A stretch of DNA of 64,000 bases from Prevotella intermedia ATCC 25611 = DSM 20706 (GCF_001953955.1 NZ_CP019300.1:1426001-1490000); one strand, 5' to 3'; counted from the stretch's first letter, positions 53,957 to 62,853 are shown. Numbers and translations are program-made. The notes: generated by a model not told the origin, from the letters alone.

Positions 53957-54981
53957 ACGTGAGTTCGATATAAGAAAGTTGTTTGAAAAGTTGTAGGAGT
54001 GGAATATTTTTTATACCTTTATACTTGTAAACCAAAGAGTTACAAACAAATACCCACTCCTATGACTGATACAAATTTAATAGAAATATTCTGTATATTC
54101 GACGATTTTTGCAAGTATTTTACTCCTGAGTTGAAAAAACATACGCTTCAAGTACACGGCAAGCGGCACCGTAACCGTGCTTCCCGTATGTCGGACAGTG
54201 AAATCATGACCATTCTGGTCCTGTTCCACACTCACCGCTTCCGAGACCTCAAGTCCTTCTACTTAGGATATATCTGCCAGCATATGCGTGGAGACTTCCC
54301 ACATCGGATTTCCTACAACCGCTTTGTTGAGCGGCAAGCACAGGTCGCACTGCACCTGCTGCTGTTTCTCCAGACATGTGCACTGGGCAAGTGTTCAGGC
54401 ATATCCATCATTGATTCCACACCACTGGCTTCCTGCCACATCAAGCGTGAGAGGCAGCACAGGACCATGAGGGGCTGGGCGGCAAAAGGAAAGTGCACCA
54501 TGGGCTGGTTCTACGGCTTCAAGCTACATCTTGTCATCAATGACAAGGGAGAGATTATCCAGTGGAAGCTCACGCCAGGCAACATAGATGACAGGGAGCC
54601 ATTGAAGGATAAACGCTTCACCGACAGGTTGTTTGGAAAACTCTTTGCAGACAGGGGGTATATCAGTCAGAACCTCTTTGAGATGCTCTTTGTGGACAAT
54701 ATACATTTGGTGACCAAGATAAAGAAGAACATGAAGAACTCACTGATGAGCCTGTATGATAAGTTGTTGCTCAGAAAACGTTCTGTCATTGAGACAGTGA
54801 ACGATGAACTGAAGAATGTGTGTCAGATAGAACACACCAGACATCGCTCTTTTGATAACTTTGCAACAAATCTGATAGCAGGACTCATTGCATACAATCT
54901 GTTGCCAAAGAAGCCAGAAATGAACATAGAAATAATTGATAAAAGCAGAATAATTACATAGAGCTTATATCGAACTCACGT
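53957..54981 (+). mobile_element. IS982-family insertion sequence (1025 bp)
   Basis: Perfect 18-bp inverted ends, ACGTGAGTTCGATATAAG (53957-53974) and its complement (54964-54981), enclose one transposase gene. The 8-bp TCTACATT is duplicated on both sides (53949-53956 and 54982-54989). The intact ends, duplication and full-length transposase indicate a recent, potentially active insertion. Confidence 0.93.
54062..54961 (+). CDS. IS982-family transposase
   Basis: The 299-residue DDE transposase starts at ATG 54062 (MTDTNLIEIFCIFDDFCKYF). Acidic residues fit the family: Asp in SIIDSTPLASC, Asp in FADRGYIS and Glu in RSVIETVNDELKN. Flanking 18-bp ends confirm the element. A GTG upstream would start outside the usual N-terminus and is rejected. 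It runs opposite to the cupin gene it interrupts. Confidence 0.93.
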   Translation: MTDTNLIEIFCIFDDFCKYFTPELKKHTLQVHGKRHRNRASRMSDSEIMTILVLFHTHRFRDLKSFYLGYICQHMRGDFPHRISYNRFVERQAQVALHLLLFLQTCALGKCSGISIIDSTPLASCHIKRERQHRTMRGWAAKGKCTMGWFYGFKLHLVINDKGEIIQWKLTPGNIDDREPLKDKRFTDRLFGKLFADRGYISQNLFEMLFVDNIHLVTKIKKNMKNSLMSLYDKLLLRKRSVIETVNDELKNVCQIEHTRHRSFDNFATNLIAGLIAYNLLPKKPEMNIEIIDKSRIIT

Positions 54982-55187
54982 TCTACATTGAGAACCATCT
55001 CGCCGTCTACCGCCTGAATAAACGCATCGAAAGGCGCAGTGTGCTGCGAAAGTCCCTGACCAGCATCAAAACTGAAGAGCGTTACGCTACCTGCATTGCT
55101 ATGAACCAATTCCTTACTCACTACACCGCCTTCTGTATAGTCTACCAATTCACTTGCTACAAATACTTTTCCTTTCTCGAACTTCAT
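54982..55187 (-). pseudogene. Cupin gene, 5' fragment interrupted by IS982
   Basis: The fragment encodes MKFEKGKVFVASELVDYTEG through GEMVLNVE, a cupin barrel start with the QHTAPFDAF metal-site segment. It then runs a few codons into the IS and stops. Removing the IS and one 8-bp duplication joins it in frame to 53834-53948 as a small cupin of about 107 residues. The truncated product lacks the last metal His and is likely inactive. Confidence 0.87.
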
Positions 55188-55398
55188 AATCTATCGTTTT
55201 TAATTTTGTTACTAATGTTATCTGTAAACAATCTTACAATATTCGTACCACAGCACTCTGGTTCATTCTTTTGATAACATTTGTATATCATTTTTTATTT
55301 GTCGCACTGACAGGCAGCACATTTGTGTCCTTCTTGCTCATTATCCCAACCTGAATTTATACTATCTTTCTTAGCTTATCGCCTACGCTTCGACTTGG

Positions 55399-56154
55399 TC
55401 ATTGCTCCAACATTTCACCTTCACACTCAATGCTCCAGAAAGGAATATTGCATTCATCGGTAAACTCTTTCATACGCCAGGCACTCTCAAATCCGCTTAC
55501 CACGAAGTGCATTGGAACGAACAAGCCTACCTTGAATTGCTCTATGAATTGTCGGGCACCACGCGTATATCCGTTCCCTATTCTACCATCTATCGGAAAC
55601 ATCACAACATCAAAGGAGTCCGCAATCTTCTTAATGTCCTTCAACTCGCCAAGAAAACGTTTCTCATCTTGCAGTGGATTCACCTCTCCAAACTCCTCGC
55701 TGAAGATAGTACCTCCCTTATAGTCTTCTGTAAGAAAACGGGCGTACCAATTGTTGAGGTCGCCCGCATGGAAAATACGTTTACCATCAACTTCCACTAT
55801 CCACGAAACACCACTGTCGTTGCTGCCAGTCGCATAAACTTTAATGTGCTTGTCGTGCCACTCAGCACCCTTTGCCAGCCACGCATCTGCATCTTCCTTG
55901 ACGGCTCTTCTGTGCTTCAATATATCCTTGGAAAGAATATAGGTGAAAGAAAGCGACGGATACGCACTTCGCCACTTCAATATCTCCTTTGTAAAGTGGT
56001 CCTCATGGAAATGACTGGCGAACACATAAACAGGCTTTGCGGTAGAAAGAACCTTTGAAACAACCCCAGCAGGGTCTCTCCAACAATCGAAAATAAGTAC
56101 ACAAGTTTCCGTTTCGATGGCAAAACCGCTATGAAAAATATACGTCAGCTTCAT
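55399..56154 (-). CDS. MBL-fold metallo-hydrolase
   Basis: The 251-residue metallo-beta-lactamase-fold protein has HFHEDH at 48-53 and AGDLNNW as the second metal region, with a final PMHF. The family hydrolyses diverse phosphoesters, lactones or thioesters. Its ATG overlaps the upstream stop (ATGA), so it is coupled to the 82-residue gene. The substrate is unknown. Confidence 0.85.
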   Translation of the reverse strand: MKLTYIFHSGFAIETETCVLIFDCWRDPAGVVSKVLSTAKPVYVFASHFHEDHFTKEILKWRSAYPSLSFTYILSKDILKHRRAVKEDADAWLAKGAEWHDKHIKVYATGSNDSGVSWIVEVDGKRIFHAGDLNNWYARFLTEDYKGGTIFSEEFGEVNPLQDEKRFLGELKDIKKIADSFDVVMFPIDGRIGNGYTRGARQFIEQFKVGLFVPMHFVVSGFESAWRMKEFTDECNIPFWSIECEGEMLEQ

Positions 56155-56399
56155 TTCAGCATATCTTCAGAAATCATTTCGCAGAGCTTGTCTTCTCTTA
56201 TAATCTTTGGTTTTGCCTTACCTGCCAGCACCAGTACTTTCTTTCCGTTGCGGTAAATATGCAATTGGCGAGAACGAACAACTGCCGTCAGATTGTCTTC
56301 ATCTTGCATTGTCGTCCAAATATGATGATAAACGCCACCTTCATCGAACAGTTTCTGCTGCAGGTGCGAGCACATATTGGTGGTATCAATGGGCATCAT
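56151..56399 (-). CDS. Small protein of unknown function
   Basis: The 82-residue protein starts at ATG 56399 (MMPIDTTNMCSHLQQKLF), one nucleotide past the stop of the upstream membrane gene. A longer frame with a non-ATG start would overlap that gene. No recognised domain is present; it appears soluble with a beta-hairpin (SRQLHIYRNGKKVLVLAG). It is translationally coupled to the MBL-fold gene on its 3' side, so a joint role is likely. Confidence 0.7.
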   Translation of the reverse strand: MMPIDTTNMCSHLQQKLFDEGGVYHHIWTTMQDEDNLTAVVRSRQLHIYRNGKKVLVLAGKAKPKIIREDKLCEMISEDMLK

Positions 56400-56400
56400 A

Positions 56401-56664
56401 CTAATCAAAAAGTTTCTTCCAAATCCATAATACCGACACTGCACCAAGCACGCAGAATACGAAATTGGTAATATAACCCTTGCCAAACAGGTTTATATCA
56501 AGCAGATGACTGATTAAAGTTCCTGCATAACTACCGATGATACCTACGATAAGATTCATGCAACATCCTTTGCCTTCGCCACTCATAATACGGTTCGCAA
56601 TATAGCCGATGAGGATACCCGTAAGTATTGGCCATGCTGTGAAATCTGCAATGTGTTCAAACAT
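56401..56664 (-). CDS. GlsB/YeaQ/YmgE family membrane protein
   Basis: The 87-residue protein has three hydrophobic segments and the family pattern GILIGYIANRIMSGEGKGCCMNLIVGIIGS. These small stress-associated inner-membrane proteins have no defined activity. It forms a tight three-gene run with the small protein and the MBL-fold gene. Confidence 0.87.
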   Translation of the reverse strand: MFEHIADFTAWPILTGILIGYIANRIMSGEGKGCCMNLIVGIIGSYAGTLISHLLDINLFGKGYITNFVFCVLGAVSVLWIWKKLFD

Positions 56665-56736
56665 AATCGTTACTGTTTATTTAAAATTCCCTTATTTAGA
56701 AATTATCATTCTATCTATTCGAGGCTGACACCTTCC

Positions 56737-57300
56737 TTACTTCAAAGCCTTGCCGTCTGAAAACGCATTGCCTGCGCGCTTGCCCAACTGAATATATCCC
56801 ATGTGAACAGGGTCGAAGGTGATAAGATTCATCTTCTCGACATCTGGTTTGCCGTCTCCTGCAAGATACTTCTCGTCGCAAAGAATATTCACTATCTCTG
56901 CAATGATGTAGCAACCTGTCGCTGATTCTTTCTGCTTTTCCTTGATGCGACACTCCATTGTCATAGGGAAATCGGTGAAGACAGGCGCATTTACATTTTC
57001 GGAAGCTACAACCGTCCAACCCGTTTTCGCCATCTTGCCAGGGTCGTTCTTCTGACTTACAATACCTACAAAGTCGGCAGCGACCATCGTTTCTGCCGTA
57101 GCAAAAGCCACCGTGAACTCTCCTTTAAGGTTTAAATTCTCTGTTGTCTGGTGCTTTCCCATTGAAATCATAATTTCATGGTTGTCCCATTGACCTGCCC
57201 ACGCTGCATTCATAGCGTTAGGCTTACCGTTTTCGTCGTATGTGCCGATAATCAGCACAGGCTGTGGAAGTATCCACGCTTTCTTACCAAAGCTTTTCAT
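56737..57300 (-). CDS. Flavin reductase family protein
   Basis: The 187-residue FMN-binding split-barrel protein (DIM6/NTAB type) has PQPVLIIGTYDENGKPNAMN, FTVAFATAETMVAADFVG and the C-terminal YIQLGKRAGNAF. The family transfers hydride from NAD(P)H to flavin or carries FMN for partner enzymes. It lies 72 nt upstream of the GlsB-like gene on the same strand. Confidence 0.87.
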   Translation of the reverse strand: MKSFGKKAWILPQPVLIIGTYDENGKPNAMNAAWAGQWDNHEIMISMGKHQTTENLNLKGEFTVAFATAETMVAADFVGIVSQKNDPGKMAKTGWTVVASENVNAPVFTDFPMTMECRIKEKQKESATGCYIIAEIVNILCDEKYLAGDGKPDVEKMNLITFDPVHMGYIQLGKRAGNAFSDGKALK

Positions 57301-57393
57301 ATTCTGTTTCTCTTGTTCTTTTTCCTATCTTGTTCGCTGCATTTATATTATTTCATCGCCGATGTAGCTTCTATATAATAAGGTGCGTAATTA

Positions 57394-57552
57394 TTATGCC
57401 AAGCCTTTTAAACAGAAAGGCAATACACCTTGCTGACGATGATGTGCCACGCAGGCACAACATTTGCCATGACGCGGACATTCTTTTGGGCAGGGACACT
57501 GTATGCCTGCATTATGTTCGCACACTGAGCGAAGACGTTTCGTCTGTTCCAT
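57394..57552 (-). CDS. Small Cys-rich protein (DUF6485-like)
   Basis: A 52-residue frame with ATG at 57552 encodes MEQTKRLRSVCEHNAG followed by CPCPKECPRHGKCCACVAHH and ending FCLKGLA. The ordered cysteines (C-x-C-x3-C-x2-H-x2-CC-x-C) and the later Cys strongly suggest a metal-binding zinc-ribbon-like domain, as in DUF6485. The cysteine pattern makes a chance ORF unlikely. Function is unknown. Confidence 0.75.
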   Translation of the reverse strand: MEQTKRLRSVCEHNAGIQCPCPKECPRHGKCCACVAHHRQQGVLPFCLKGLA

Positions 57553-57653
57553 ATTGTTCTTTTTCGTTATTCATTTTATACGTTACACTTCCATACTTGA
57601 TGCTCTAAGAGAGCGAAAATAAAATTATTTCTACTTGACAAAAGTTCATAGAT

Positions 57654-57690
57654 ATAGCGTAAAGTATCTACGAGCAACACTTTACGCTAT
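57654..57690. terminator. Hairpin terminator after secreted T9SS-tail gene
   Basis: ATAGCGTAAAGT pairs with ACTTTACGCTAT. It is related in sequence and flank to the hairpin at 41839-41876. Confidence 0.65.
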
Positions 57691-57778
57691 TTCTTTTCTG
57701 TCAATTATGATGACTTGAAGTTCTTTCTACCATATTGTTGATACCATAATTGCATGCTGGTAGCTTCTGACGAACCTA

Positions 57779-59059
57779 TCATCGTATATTGACTTTATAT
57801 GCCTTACCGTTAATGGCTACAATGTAGATGCCTTTCGACGGCAACTCCAATGTTAGGCATGGCGAAGAAACAAAACGTTCGGCAACTTTCTTTCCTTCTG
57901 CAGAATATACATACAGCTTTCCGCCTATGGGTGCGTTGTCGATAACAACTTTTCCGTCGGACGCCTTGACTTCAATGTTTCGGTTCGATACATTACCTAT
58001 CTTGGTGGTTACGTTCACGTCAAAAGTGTTCTTGGCATTAACTACCACGTCGCCATTAGCCGAGATGACGGTTCCTTCAGGAATAGTTATGCAACAGCCT
58101 TCCTCCGGAACTTTCACGCCTCCAAAGTTGCAAGACACCACCCACTGCCCATTTTCTTCAGTCAATACTGGTGTTACCTCCTTGATAAGTGTTTGGTCTA
58201 CTTTCAGCAACAGTATCTTCGGATTGGGCGAAAGCACAACAGCTTGGTTGTAGAAGAAGCGAACTTCGTCAATCACGTCGATATTATGGTTGTCAAAAAG
58301 ACTGCACCATACGTAACTTATCGACTCCAATGGCTTCGTATATCCGCCGATGAAATCTACCTTTGCTTCCTCGTTGGTAATGTCCGTGCGGAACCTTGGG
58401 CTCAGACTTCCTTCGGGCAACACAAGTGAAAAGTGCACGCCTTTCTCGAAGTTCATTTCTTTTCCAAAGTCAGCATATACCTGCCCCAGATCCCAATCCC
58501 AGCCTACGTGCGCCTTAAGTGTCCTCACAGGAACGCCTTCACGATACAACGTCATGGTTGGATTTCCGATTGGCTCTGTTTCTGTTTTATAATAGAACCA
58601 TATAGACCGTTCCGTTACAACCACAGAACCGTTCTCCACCGTACATTCAGCACATGTAATCTTTTCGGGAACAGTAAAGTCGAACTTCAGATTTCCTGTT
58701 TTCACAGTGGGCGTAGTCTCCAAATAGATAGTTCCCGAGGGTATTTCCAACTTATAGGATTTGCCCTTTGGAAGAACAACCTTGTCGAAAGCGATAGTCG
58801 CAATGCCCTCTTCTTTATAGGTATAAGAACCGATTACGCCAGTTGCCATTGTCTTACCGTCACACGTTATCGTTGCTTTCGCATCTTTTGCTATACCAAT
58901 ATGGCTTGCAAACGTAATATAAACCTCGTTTATAGGCTCATACACGAGTTTGTTTTCAATACTGCACTTTGTCGGCGTTAAGACTTCATTGCCGTCGGCA
59001 TAGGTAGGTATTGCGAACATACATAGTCCGATTATACAGATGAGTAAATGCTTTTTCAT
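57779..59059 (-). CDS. Secreted protein with T9SS-like C-terminal tail
   Basis: The 426-residue protein has a signal peptide (1-21, ending TYADG). The body comprises repeated beta-rich segments of about 100 residues (EVYITFASHIGIAKDA; IWFYYKTETEPIG; VRFFYNQAVV), probably immunoglobulin-like modules. The last 70 residues (VIDNAPIGGKLYVYSAEG and LPSKGIYIVAINGKAYKVNI) match the type IX secretion type-A sorting pattern. Ligand and function are unknown. It has its own gene with a hairpin downstream. Confidence 0.82.
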   Translation of the reverse strand: MKKHLLICIIGLCMFAIPTYADGNEVLTPTKCSIENKLVYEPINEVYITFASHIGIAKDAKATITCDGKTMATGVIGSYTYKEEGIATIAFDKVVLPKGKSYKLEIPSGTIYLETTPTVKTGNLKFDFTVPEKITCAECTVENGSVVVTERSIWFYYKTETEPIGNPTMTLYREGVPVRTLKAHVGWDWDLGQVYADFGKEMNFEKGVHFSLVLPEGSLSPRFRTDITNEEAKVDFIGGYTKPLESISYVWCSLFDNHNIDVIDEVRFFYNQAVVLSPNPKILLLKVDQTLIKEVTPVLTEENGQWVVSCNFGGVKVPEEGCCITIPEGTVISANGDVVVNAKNTFDVNVTTKIGNVSNRNIEVKASDGKVVIDNAPIGGKLYVYSAEGKKVAERFVSSPCLTLELPSKGIYIVAINGKAYKVNIR

Positions 59060-59276
59060 ATTGAACTCCTTTCTTTAAATTATTCATAGCTACATCAATA
59101 CTATTATTTGTAGCAAATTTAGGCATTAAAATCCATAAATCCAAATTTATTCATACCTTCTTAACAAATCCGTATTTTTATAGGAATATCTATCAACAAC
59201 AAGTGTCAAATAGGTTCATTCTTTTTGTAAAACTTTCTTTACGCTGCTTGATGAAAACACCCTAAAAGTTCTTTTA

Positions 59277-59464
59277 TTTTGTAAAGATAATTTCATTGAA
59301 AAATGATAATTGCGTTTTGACGTTGCGAAAGCGGCTCTTTTGCGATGCAAAACCTACGCTTTTACCGTGCAAAACAGCCGCTTTTGGAATGTAAAACAAT
59401 AGGTTTTGTAAAACATTGGTAACAAAGAAGTTATGCAAGAATTATCGTTTGAAAAAATATTTAC
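59277..59464 (+). repeat. Modular palindromic intergenic repeat, copy 8
   Basis: Forward orientation, both conserved ends present, canonical order of hairpin words. The surrounding 59060-59276 and 59465-59567 hold no recognised gene. Confidence 0.85.
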
Positions 59465-59567
59465 AAAGCTATTTCCATTTTCTGTCGGTTTTTCTCCATC
59501 AAAAATCTGCTCCTATTGTATTTTCTTCACATATTTCGTAGGAGAATAAAACAGTTCTAAAAGAAAA

Positions 59568-59654
59568 TAAAAATGCCCAACGCTTCGCAGCGACGGGCAC
59601 TCAACCTCAATAGGTATTAGTCATTTAAGGTAAAAAGATTGTATTCAGGATAAC
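59568..59654 (-). ncRNA. Candidate small RNA (about 86 nt)
   Basis: A full-consensus promoter (59691-59660) is followed on the minus strand by about 55 nt of unstructured leader. A GC-rich hairpin (TGCCC ... GGGCA, 59599-59574, with inner CGCT/AGCG) and a U tract then end it. No ORF longer than five codons fits (ATG-ACT-AAT-ACC-TAT-TGA). Promoter and terminator define a short independent transcript between two protein genes. No known RNA family was recognised. Confidence 0.65.
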
Positions 59655-59659
59655 GTGTG

Positions 59660-59691
59660 CAAAGATAGCTTAAATTCTATTATCTACCAAA
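59660..59691 (-). promoter_or_regulatory. Promoter of candidate small RNA
   Basis: TTTG (59691-59688), exactly 20 nt, TATCTTTG (59667-59660) on the minus strand; a perfect consensus match. Confidence 0.78.
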
Positions 59692-59837
59692 TTTTTTTTT
59701 AATTATTTTTCAAAAATATACGATGCAAGTATAAAGGTGCTTTAAGATTTACAACAAAAGAAACATTATGCAACACTTTATGGTTATCGAATTACATTAT
59801 TAATAATAAAAACATATAATAAGAAGAAAAAAATAAC

Positions 59838-59845
59838 TATCTTTG
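59838..59845 (+). promoter_or_regulatory. -7 box of glnS
   Basis: TATCTTTG, 21 nt before the ATG. No TTTG at the expected distance. Confidence 0.5.
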
Positions 59846-59866
59846 CAGAAGAAAAAATTATAGTTT

Positions 59867-61588
59867 ATGAATACAATAGAGAGTAACACAAACGAAGAGA
59901 AGCGTAGTTTGAGCTTTGTAGAACAATTAGTTGAAGAAGATATTGCCGAAGGAAAGAACGGAAAACGCATACAAACCCGCTTTCCACCAGAGCCTAACGG
60001 CTACTTGCACATAGGGCATGCAAAAGCCATTTGTATGGATTTTGGTGTGGCAGAGAAATACAACGGTATCTGCAACCTGCGTTTCGACGATACAAACCCA
60101 TCGAAGGAAAAAAACGAATATGTAGAGAACATTCTCCACGACATCAGCTGGTTGGGCTTCAAGTGGGGAGATATATACTACGCAAGCGACTATTTTGAAA
60201 AACTTTGGGACTTTGCGATATGGCTCATTAAGAAAGGATTGGCATACGTTGACGAGCAAAGCTCTGAACAGATAGCAACACAGAAAGGTACACCAACCGA
60301 ACCCGGCACACCATCGCCATACAGAGACCGCCCAATAGAGGAGAACCTTGCGCTCTTTGAGAAGATGAATACACCCGAAGTAGCTGAAGGAAGTATGGTG
60401 CTGCGTGCGAAATTGGATATGGCAAACCCCAATATGCACTTCCGCGACCCTATCATATACCGTATTATACATACACCACACCATCGTACAGGCACAAAGT
60501 GGAACTGCTATCCGATGTACGACTTTGCACACGGACAAAGCGACTACTTTGAAGGAGTTACCCATTCTATCTGTACATTGGAGTTTGTGCCTCACCGTCC
60601 GCTTTACGATAAGTTCATCGACTTCTTGAAAGAATCGGACAATACAGCTGATGTGCTGAACGACAACCGCCCACGACAGATTGAGTTCAACCGTCTGAAT
60701 CTGACCTACACCGTGATGTCGAAGCGAAAGCTGCACACACTTGTGGACGAGAAACTTGTGAGCGGGTGGGACGACCCTCGTATGCCTACACTCTGCGGAA
60801 TGCGCCGTCGTGGTTATTCGCCAGAGTCTATCCGCGCTTTTATCGACTCTATCGGCTATACAAAGTTCGACGCTCTGAACGATATGGCATTGCTCGAAGC
60901 TGCCGTACGCAACGATTTGAACAAGAAAGCAACACGCGTAAGTGCTGTGCTCGACCCTGTGAAGTTGGTTATAACCAACTACCCTGAAGGTCAGACCGAG
61001 GAAATGGAAAGCATCAACAACCCCGAAAACGAGGCAGAAGGCGTACACACGATTACCTTCTCTAAGAATTTATGGATAGAACGTGCCGACTTTATGGAGG
61101 ACGCACCTAAGAAGTTCTTCCGTATGACACCGGGGAAAGAAGTGCGTTTGAAGAGTGCATACATTGTTAAATGTACAGGCTGCACGAAGGACGAGCAAGG
61201 AAACATCGTGGAAATTCAGGCAGAATACGACCCTACAAGCAAGAGCGGATTGGAAGGTGCCAACCGTAAAGTAAAGGGAACGCTGCACTGGGTGAGCGCA
61301 GAACATTGTCTGAAAGCAGAAGTTCGTGAATACGACAGACTCTTCAACGTAGAAAATCCATCTGCCGACGAGCGCGATTTCAGAGAGCTTCTCAACCCCA
61401 ACAGCTTGAAGGTTTACAACAACTGCTACGTTGAAAAATATCTTTTGGAAAAGAAACCAGGCGATTACTTGCAGTTCCAGCGCACGGGTTACTTTATACT
61501 CGACCCCGATTCTACAGCCGAAAAACTTGTTTTCAACAAGACAGTAGGGCTTAAAGACGCATGGGCTAAAACACAAAATAAAGGATAA
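59867..61588 (+). CDS. glnS: Glutaminyl-tRNA synthetase
   Basis: The 573-residue class I synthetase has HIGH at 48-51 (PPEPNGYLHIGHAKA), the KMSKS equivalent VMSKRKL and the GlnRS-specific TRVSAV and C-terminal anticodon-binding beta barrels. It charges tRNA-Gln directly, so no amidotransferase route is needed for glutamine. It is followed after 6 nt by a TPR gene on the same strand. Confidence 0.96.
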   Translation: MNTIESNTNEEKRSLSFVEQLVEEDIAEGKNGKRIQTRFPPEPNGYLHIGHAKAICMDFGVAEKYNGICNLRFDDTNPSKEKNEYVENILHDISWLGFKWGDIYYASDYFEKLWDFAIWLIKKGLAYVDEQSSEQIATQKGTPTEPGTPSPYRDRPIEENLALFEKMNTPEVAEGSMVLRAKLDMANPNMHFRDPIIYRIIHTPHHRTGTKWNCYPMYDFAHGQSDYFEGVTHSICTLEFVPHRPLYDKFIDFLKESDNTADVLNDNRPRQIEFNRLNLTYTVMSKRKLHTLVDEKLVSGWDDPRMPTLCGMRRRGYSPESIRAFIDSIGYTKFDALNDMALLEAAVRNDLNKKATRVSAVLDPVKLVITNYPEGQTEEMESINNPENEAEGVHTITFSKNLWIERADFMEDAPKKFFRMTPGKEVRLKSAYIVKCTGCTKDEQGNIVEIQAEYDPTSKSGLEGANRKVKGTLHWVSAEHCLKAEVREYDRLFNVENPSADERDFRELLNPNSLKVYNNCYVEKYLLEKKPGDYLQFQRTGYFILDPDSTAEKLVFNKTVGLKDAWAKTQNKG

Positions 61589-61594
61589 AGCAGA

Positions 61595-62824
61595 TTGAAC
61601 GAATATTTTAAAAGCAATAAATTCAAACATATTCTTCATAAATACGAAGAACTATGTAAACAGAATGGCAGCAGTTTCCTCGACTCCGAGGAACTTGCTG
61701 ATATTGCTGAATATTATCATCTAACTGGTAAGGAAGAAGAAGCAAGGGCAGCAGCAACATACGCAGTAAATGTTTTTCCGGGTGCTGCTGCCCCTCTTTG
61801 CTTTCTGGCGCGCACCGCACTGTTTGTAGACAAAGACCCTGTAAAGGCTGAACTGCTTGCAGAGGAGATTATAGACAAAACAGATTTGGACTATTATTAT
61901 CTGATTGCGGAGATAATGATGATGCAGAATAAGCACGAAGAAGCCAACAAATATCTTTCGGAACACTTCGACAAGATTGCAGCAGACGAACAACAAGACT
62001 ATATTTTCGATGTTGCTTCGCTCTTTTGCGACTACGGTTTAGTGGAACTTGCACAAAAATGGCTAAGCCAATATGAAGATACGGAAGCGAAAGACTACAA
62101 GGAACTGAAAGCAAAGATACTTTTATGGACGGGGAAAAGCAACGAAAGCGAAGATGTACTGAACGAGCTAATCGACAGCAACCCCTACTCTACTACTTAT
62201 TGGAACGAATTGGCTGAGTGTCATTTTGTTCGTGGCGAATACAACGAATCTATCACGGCAAGCGAATATGCCTTAGCTATCAACCCCGAAGACGAAGACG
62301 CTCTCCTAAACAAAGCCAATGCCTTATACAGCATCGGCAACGGCGACGAAGCGATAAACTATTACAAACGCTTTCAGAAAGTTACTGTTGGAGCAAGGCA
62401 AAACTTCGTGAACATTACGATTGCAGATATTTATTTGAACCAAAAGAAGGTAGAAGAGGCATTTAAATATTTCACAAAAGCAATTGAAAACTCAGAAGCA
62501 AAAGAGGAAACATACATACAAATGGCTATTTCGCTGATGGGTAACGGCTACATGAGCGATGCCTATAAGTTGTTTTCTGCTAATCTGCAAAGAGTGTCAG
62601 AGGACTGGAACATAGGCTATGCGTATTATGCCCGATGCTGCTACGAACTTGGTTTGATGGACGAGTATAATAGGATTTTGGGCATTGCCATCAAGAAAAA
62701 CTTGGTAGAAACGAAAGACTTACTGGCTGATTTATATCCCGAAGACAGCAAGCCAGAAGCATATCCACTGCTTACACCTACACCGAGAAAGGGAAAAGCA
62801 GACAACAACACGCTACCATTTTAA
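61595..62824 (+). CDS. Tetratricopeptide repeat protein (TTG start)
   Basis: The 409-residue soluble protein is built of helical TPR-type repeats, for example AEYYHLTGKEEEARAAATYA, YNESITASEYALAINPEDED, ALLNKANALYSIGNGDEAIN and VEEAFKYFTKAIENSEAKEE. The frame opens with a TTG at 61595. An in-frame TAA lies three codons upstream and the next ATG is about 110 codons in, so the TTG is the likely start. It is probably co-transcribed with glnS and the sigma gene 29 nt downstream. It may be a scaffold; the partner is unknown. Confidence 0.82.
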   Translation: MNEYFKSNKFKHILHKYEELCKQNGSSFLDSEELADIAEYYHLTGKEEEARAAATYAVNVFPGAAAPLCFLARTALFVDKDPVKAELLAEEIIDKTDLDYYYLIAEIMMMQNKHEEANKYLSEHFDKIAADEQQDYIFDVASLFCDYGLVELAQKWLSQYEDTEAKDYKELKAKILLWTGKSNESEDVLNELIDSNPYSTTYWNELAECHFVRGEYNESITASEYALAINPEDEDALLNKANALYSIGNGDEAINYYKRFQKVTVGARQNFVNITIADIYLNQKKVEEAFKYFTKAIENSEAKEETYIQMAISLMGNGYMSDAYKLFSANLQRVSEDWNIGYAYYARCCYELGLMDEYNRILGIAIKKNLVETKDLLADLYPEDSKPEAYPLLTPTPRKGKADNNTLPF

Positions 62825-62853
62825 GAATAGAATAACACAAAACATTAGATATT

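Noticed and set aside
59568..59654. tRNA gene in the glnS upstream gap
   Set aside because: The GC-rich hairpin has no cloverleaf, T-loop or acceptor pairing; it reads better as a terminator of a small RNA.
59927..61048. A 373-codon minus-strand frame inside glnS
   Set aside because: Antisense to an intact synthetase; Cys/His/Val-rich composition without any domain.
61595..62824. Frameshift or truncated start for the TPR gene
   Set aside because: An in-frame TAA lies just upstream and the repeat structure begins immediately after the TTG, so a TTG start explains the frame without an error.
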